The translations under genes and the position numbers were made by a program. A DNA stretch of 64,000 nt from Notolepis coatsorum (Eukaryota; Chordata; Actinopteri; Aulopiformes; Paralepididae). The notes below the pieces were generated by a model. That model was not told the DNA's origin. It worked only from the letters and a program-made list of their open reading frames with translations, and searched no databases. Position 1 is the first letter of the stretch. Every line of letters starts with the position of its first letter. The DNA is taken from positions 89,080,183 to 89,144,182 of the forward strand of contig OZ020589.1 of the NCBI GenBank assembly GCA_963971535.1, in the 5' to 3' direction. This document shows, in pieces, positions 62,936 to 64,000 of the stretch.

Positions 62936-64000
62936 TCCTGTGTTTGGGCATGCCTGGGCGTGTCTGACCTGGCAGTGTTATTTAAGCCCCAGTTTCATCC
63001 GAGGTTCAGAATTAATGAACTGAATCTTGTGCAGAGGTCAAAAGTTGTGATAATAGATTATCACTTTGCCAAACACTTTTGCAGAGACACCACATTTAAA
63101 GAACTTCCAAGACTCGCAGAATGTAACAAGATGGTTGATCTGCTTTGGGAGTTATCGTTCAATTTCAAACAGCCTGCACCTGGTTGGCAGGGGATGATGC
63201 ACATTATTCATAAGGGAGATGAACATCCAGGGCAGTCTTCAGTGAGATACTTACCAATGATAGACATGTACTCCGGAGACAAAACATGCATTCTGTCAAC
63301 ACTGGAGTTCATTTGTGGTCTGGCATCCAAACACCACCTTGCCCCAGTAGTTACATTTGACCAACCCCTATATTGGAAAGCAGCAGAGATAATCCTAGAT
63401 TCACCACAGTGCAGTCACCTCAAGTCCTTTGTCCTGCTCCTAGGAGGATTTCACACATTTATGAATTTGCTAGGAGCAATTGGTACACCGATGGACGGTA
63501 CAGGACTTAAGGACATTCTAGGGGTAGTCTATGGGGAGAACTCAGTAGCCCATATGATGACAGGCAAATCAGTTCAGAGAGCATTCCGTGGCCATCTTCT
63601 GGTTGACAAATGTCTTAACCGCATGATAATATCAGAAATGGTAGATGATAGTCATGAATTTGCAGCAATGGTTGAACAGTCTGAAGCAATGTATACCTCA
63701 ATAGTTAAGGGTGAAATGCCATTGGAAACAGTGTTCACATCAGAGACCCTCATTACAATAAATGAAGAGCTGGGAAAAAGGAAGATGGAACTGTGTGCTA
63801 GATCCAAAACTAGTCAGTTGTGGCTAAATTACCAACACATGTTAGAAGTTGCTAGGTCACTGATAACAGCAGATCGCACAGGTTCCTGGCTTTTGCACCT
63901 ACGCGCTGTTTCTGAATGCATGCCGATATTCGCTGCGGCTGGGCATTACAATTACTTGAAATCGGCACACTTTTATGTCCAAGAGATGAGTCAGCTTCAC
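62936..64000 (+). CDS. Unrecognised open reading frame, open at window end
   Basis: A frame open from 62936, with first ATG at 63131, continues without a stop for 290 codons to the last base of the window. Upstream in-frame residues (RINELNLVQRSKVVIIDYHF) have no ATG, so the true start may lie in an earlier exon or the N-terminus may be lost. Counting from M63131, acidic residues stand at D45 (MIDMYSGD) and D77 (VTFDQPLYWKAAE), followed by LGGFHTFMNLLGAIG at 104-118, GTGLKDILGVVYGEN, and RAFRGHLLVDKCLNRMI. The codon pattern looks coding. I have an impression that similar proteins recur in fish and invertebrate genomes near mobile elements but cannot name a family. No membrane segment or signal peptide is seen. 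Confidence 0.65.

Noticed and set aside
46574..64000. Next hnrnpll exon (continuation of RRM3)
   Set aside because: I looked for a VKFMK-type start after an acceptor and found none; all readable coding sequence downstream belongs to mobile elements or to the unknown ORF.

Overview
This window looks like teleost fish nuclear DNA. It holds pieces of one spliced protein-coding gene on the + strand, and almost everything else is transposable elements and tandem repeats. The gene is an hnRNP L-like RNA-binding protein, best match hnrnpll by recalled sequence. Four internal exons can be placed: 5116-5212, 5418-5490, 46025-46087 and 46359-46573. They join in phase and encode the end of RRM2, the linker and the start of RRM3. 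Upstream and downstream exons lie outside the window. The first visible exon appears to be entered from a minor-spliceosome (U12-type, AT-AC) intron. The intron between exons 2 and 3 is about 40.5 kb and is packed with repeats. A long (CA)n tract lies just inside the donor of the first visible exon, and a long (TG)n tract abuts the acceptor of exon 46025.

Layout. 1-5 kb: LINE fragments and a 30-bp minisatellite. 5.1-5.5 kb: two hnrnpll exons. 6-9 kb: a TTAA-flanked element carrying a SINE, then a non-autonomous hAT-like element. 9.5-15.2 kb: a DIRS-like retroelement with inverted termini, interrupted by a foldback element and by a Harbinger that itself carries a palindrome and a hAT MITE. 15.8-18.7 kb: LINE pieces, a hairpin, a small MITE and a (TC)n block. 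18.8-20.1 and 28.6-30.4 kb: two solo LTRs of BEL/Pao type. 20.6-23.4 and 24.9-27.6 kb: two decayed hAT transposons with 8-bp target duplications. 30.9-31.5 kb: another TTAA-flanked copy. 32.6-36.7 kb: a third hAT loaded with microsatellites and minisatellites. 37.4-46 kb: two copies of one LINE family (here LINE-B), interrupted by a TTAA MITE plus SINE, a solo LTR, and an LTR-like plus Ala/Ser-rich block. 46-46.6 kb: two more hnrnpll exons. 47.3-60.7 kb: a Harbinger broken by LINE-B, which is broken by a nearly intact 9.1-kb BEL/Pao retrotransposon with nearly identical LTRs. 61.3-62.9 kb: a second LINE family (LINE-A). 62.9-64.0 kb: an unrecognised open frame that runs off the window end.

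Element boundaries were set by eye, using terminal repeats, target-site duplications and comparison of copies within the window. No database search was possible, so family names rest on recalled motifs. Every nested insertion gives a relative age: the BEL/Pao copy is the youngest large insertion, and the DIRS, Harbinger and hAT bodies are old and broken.
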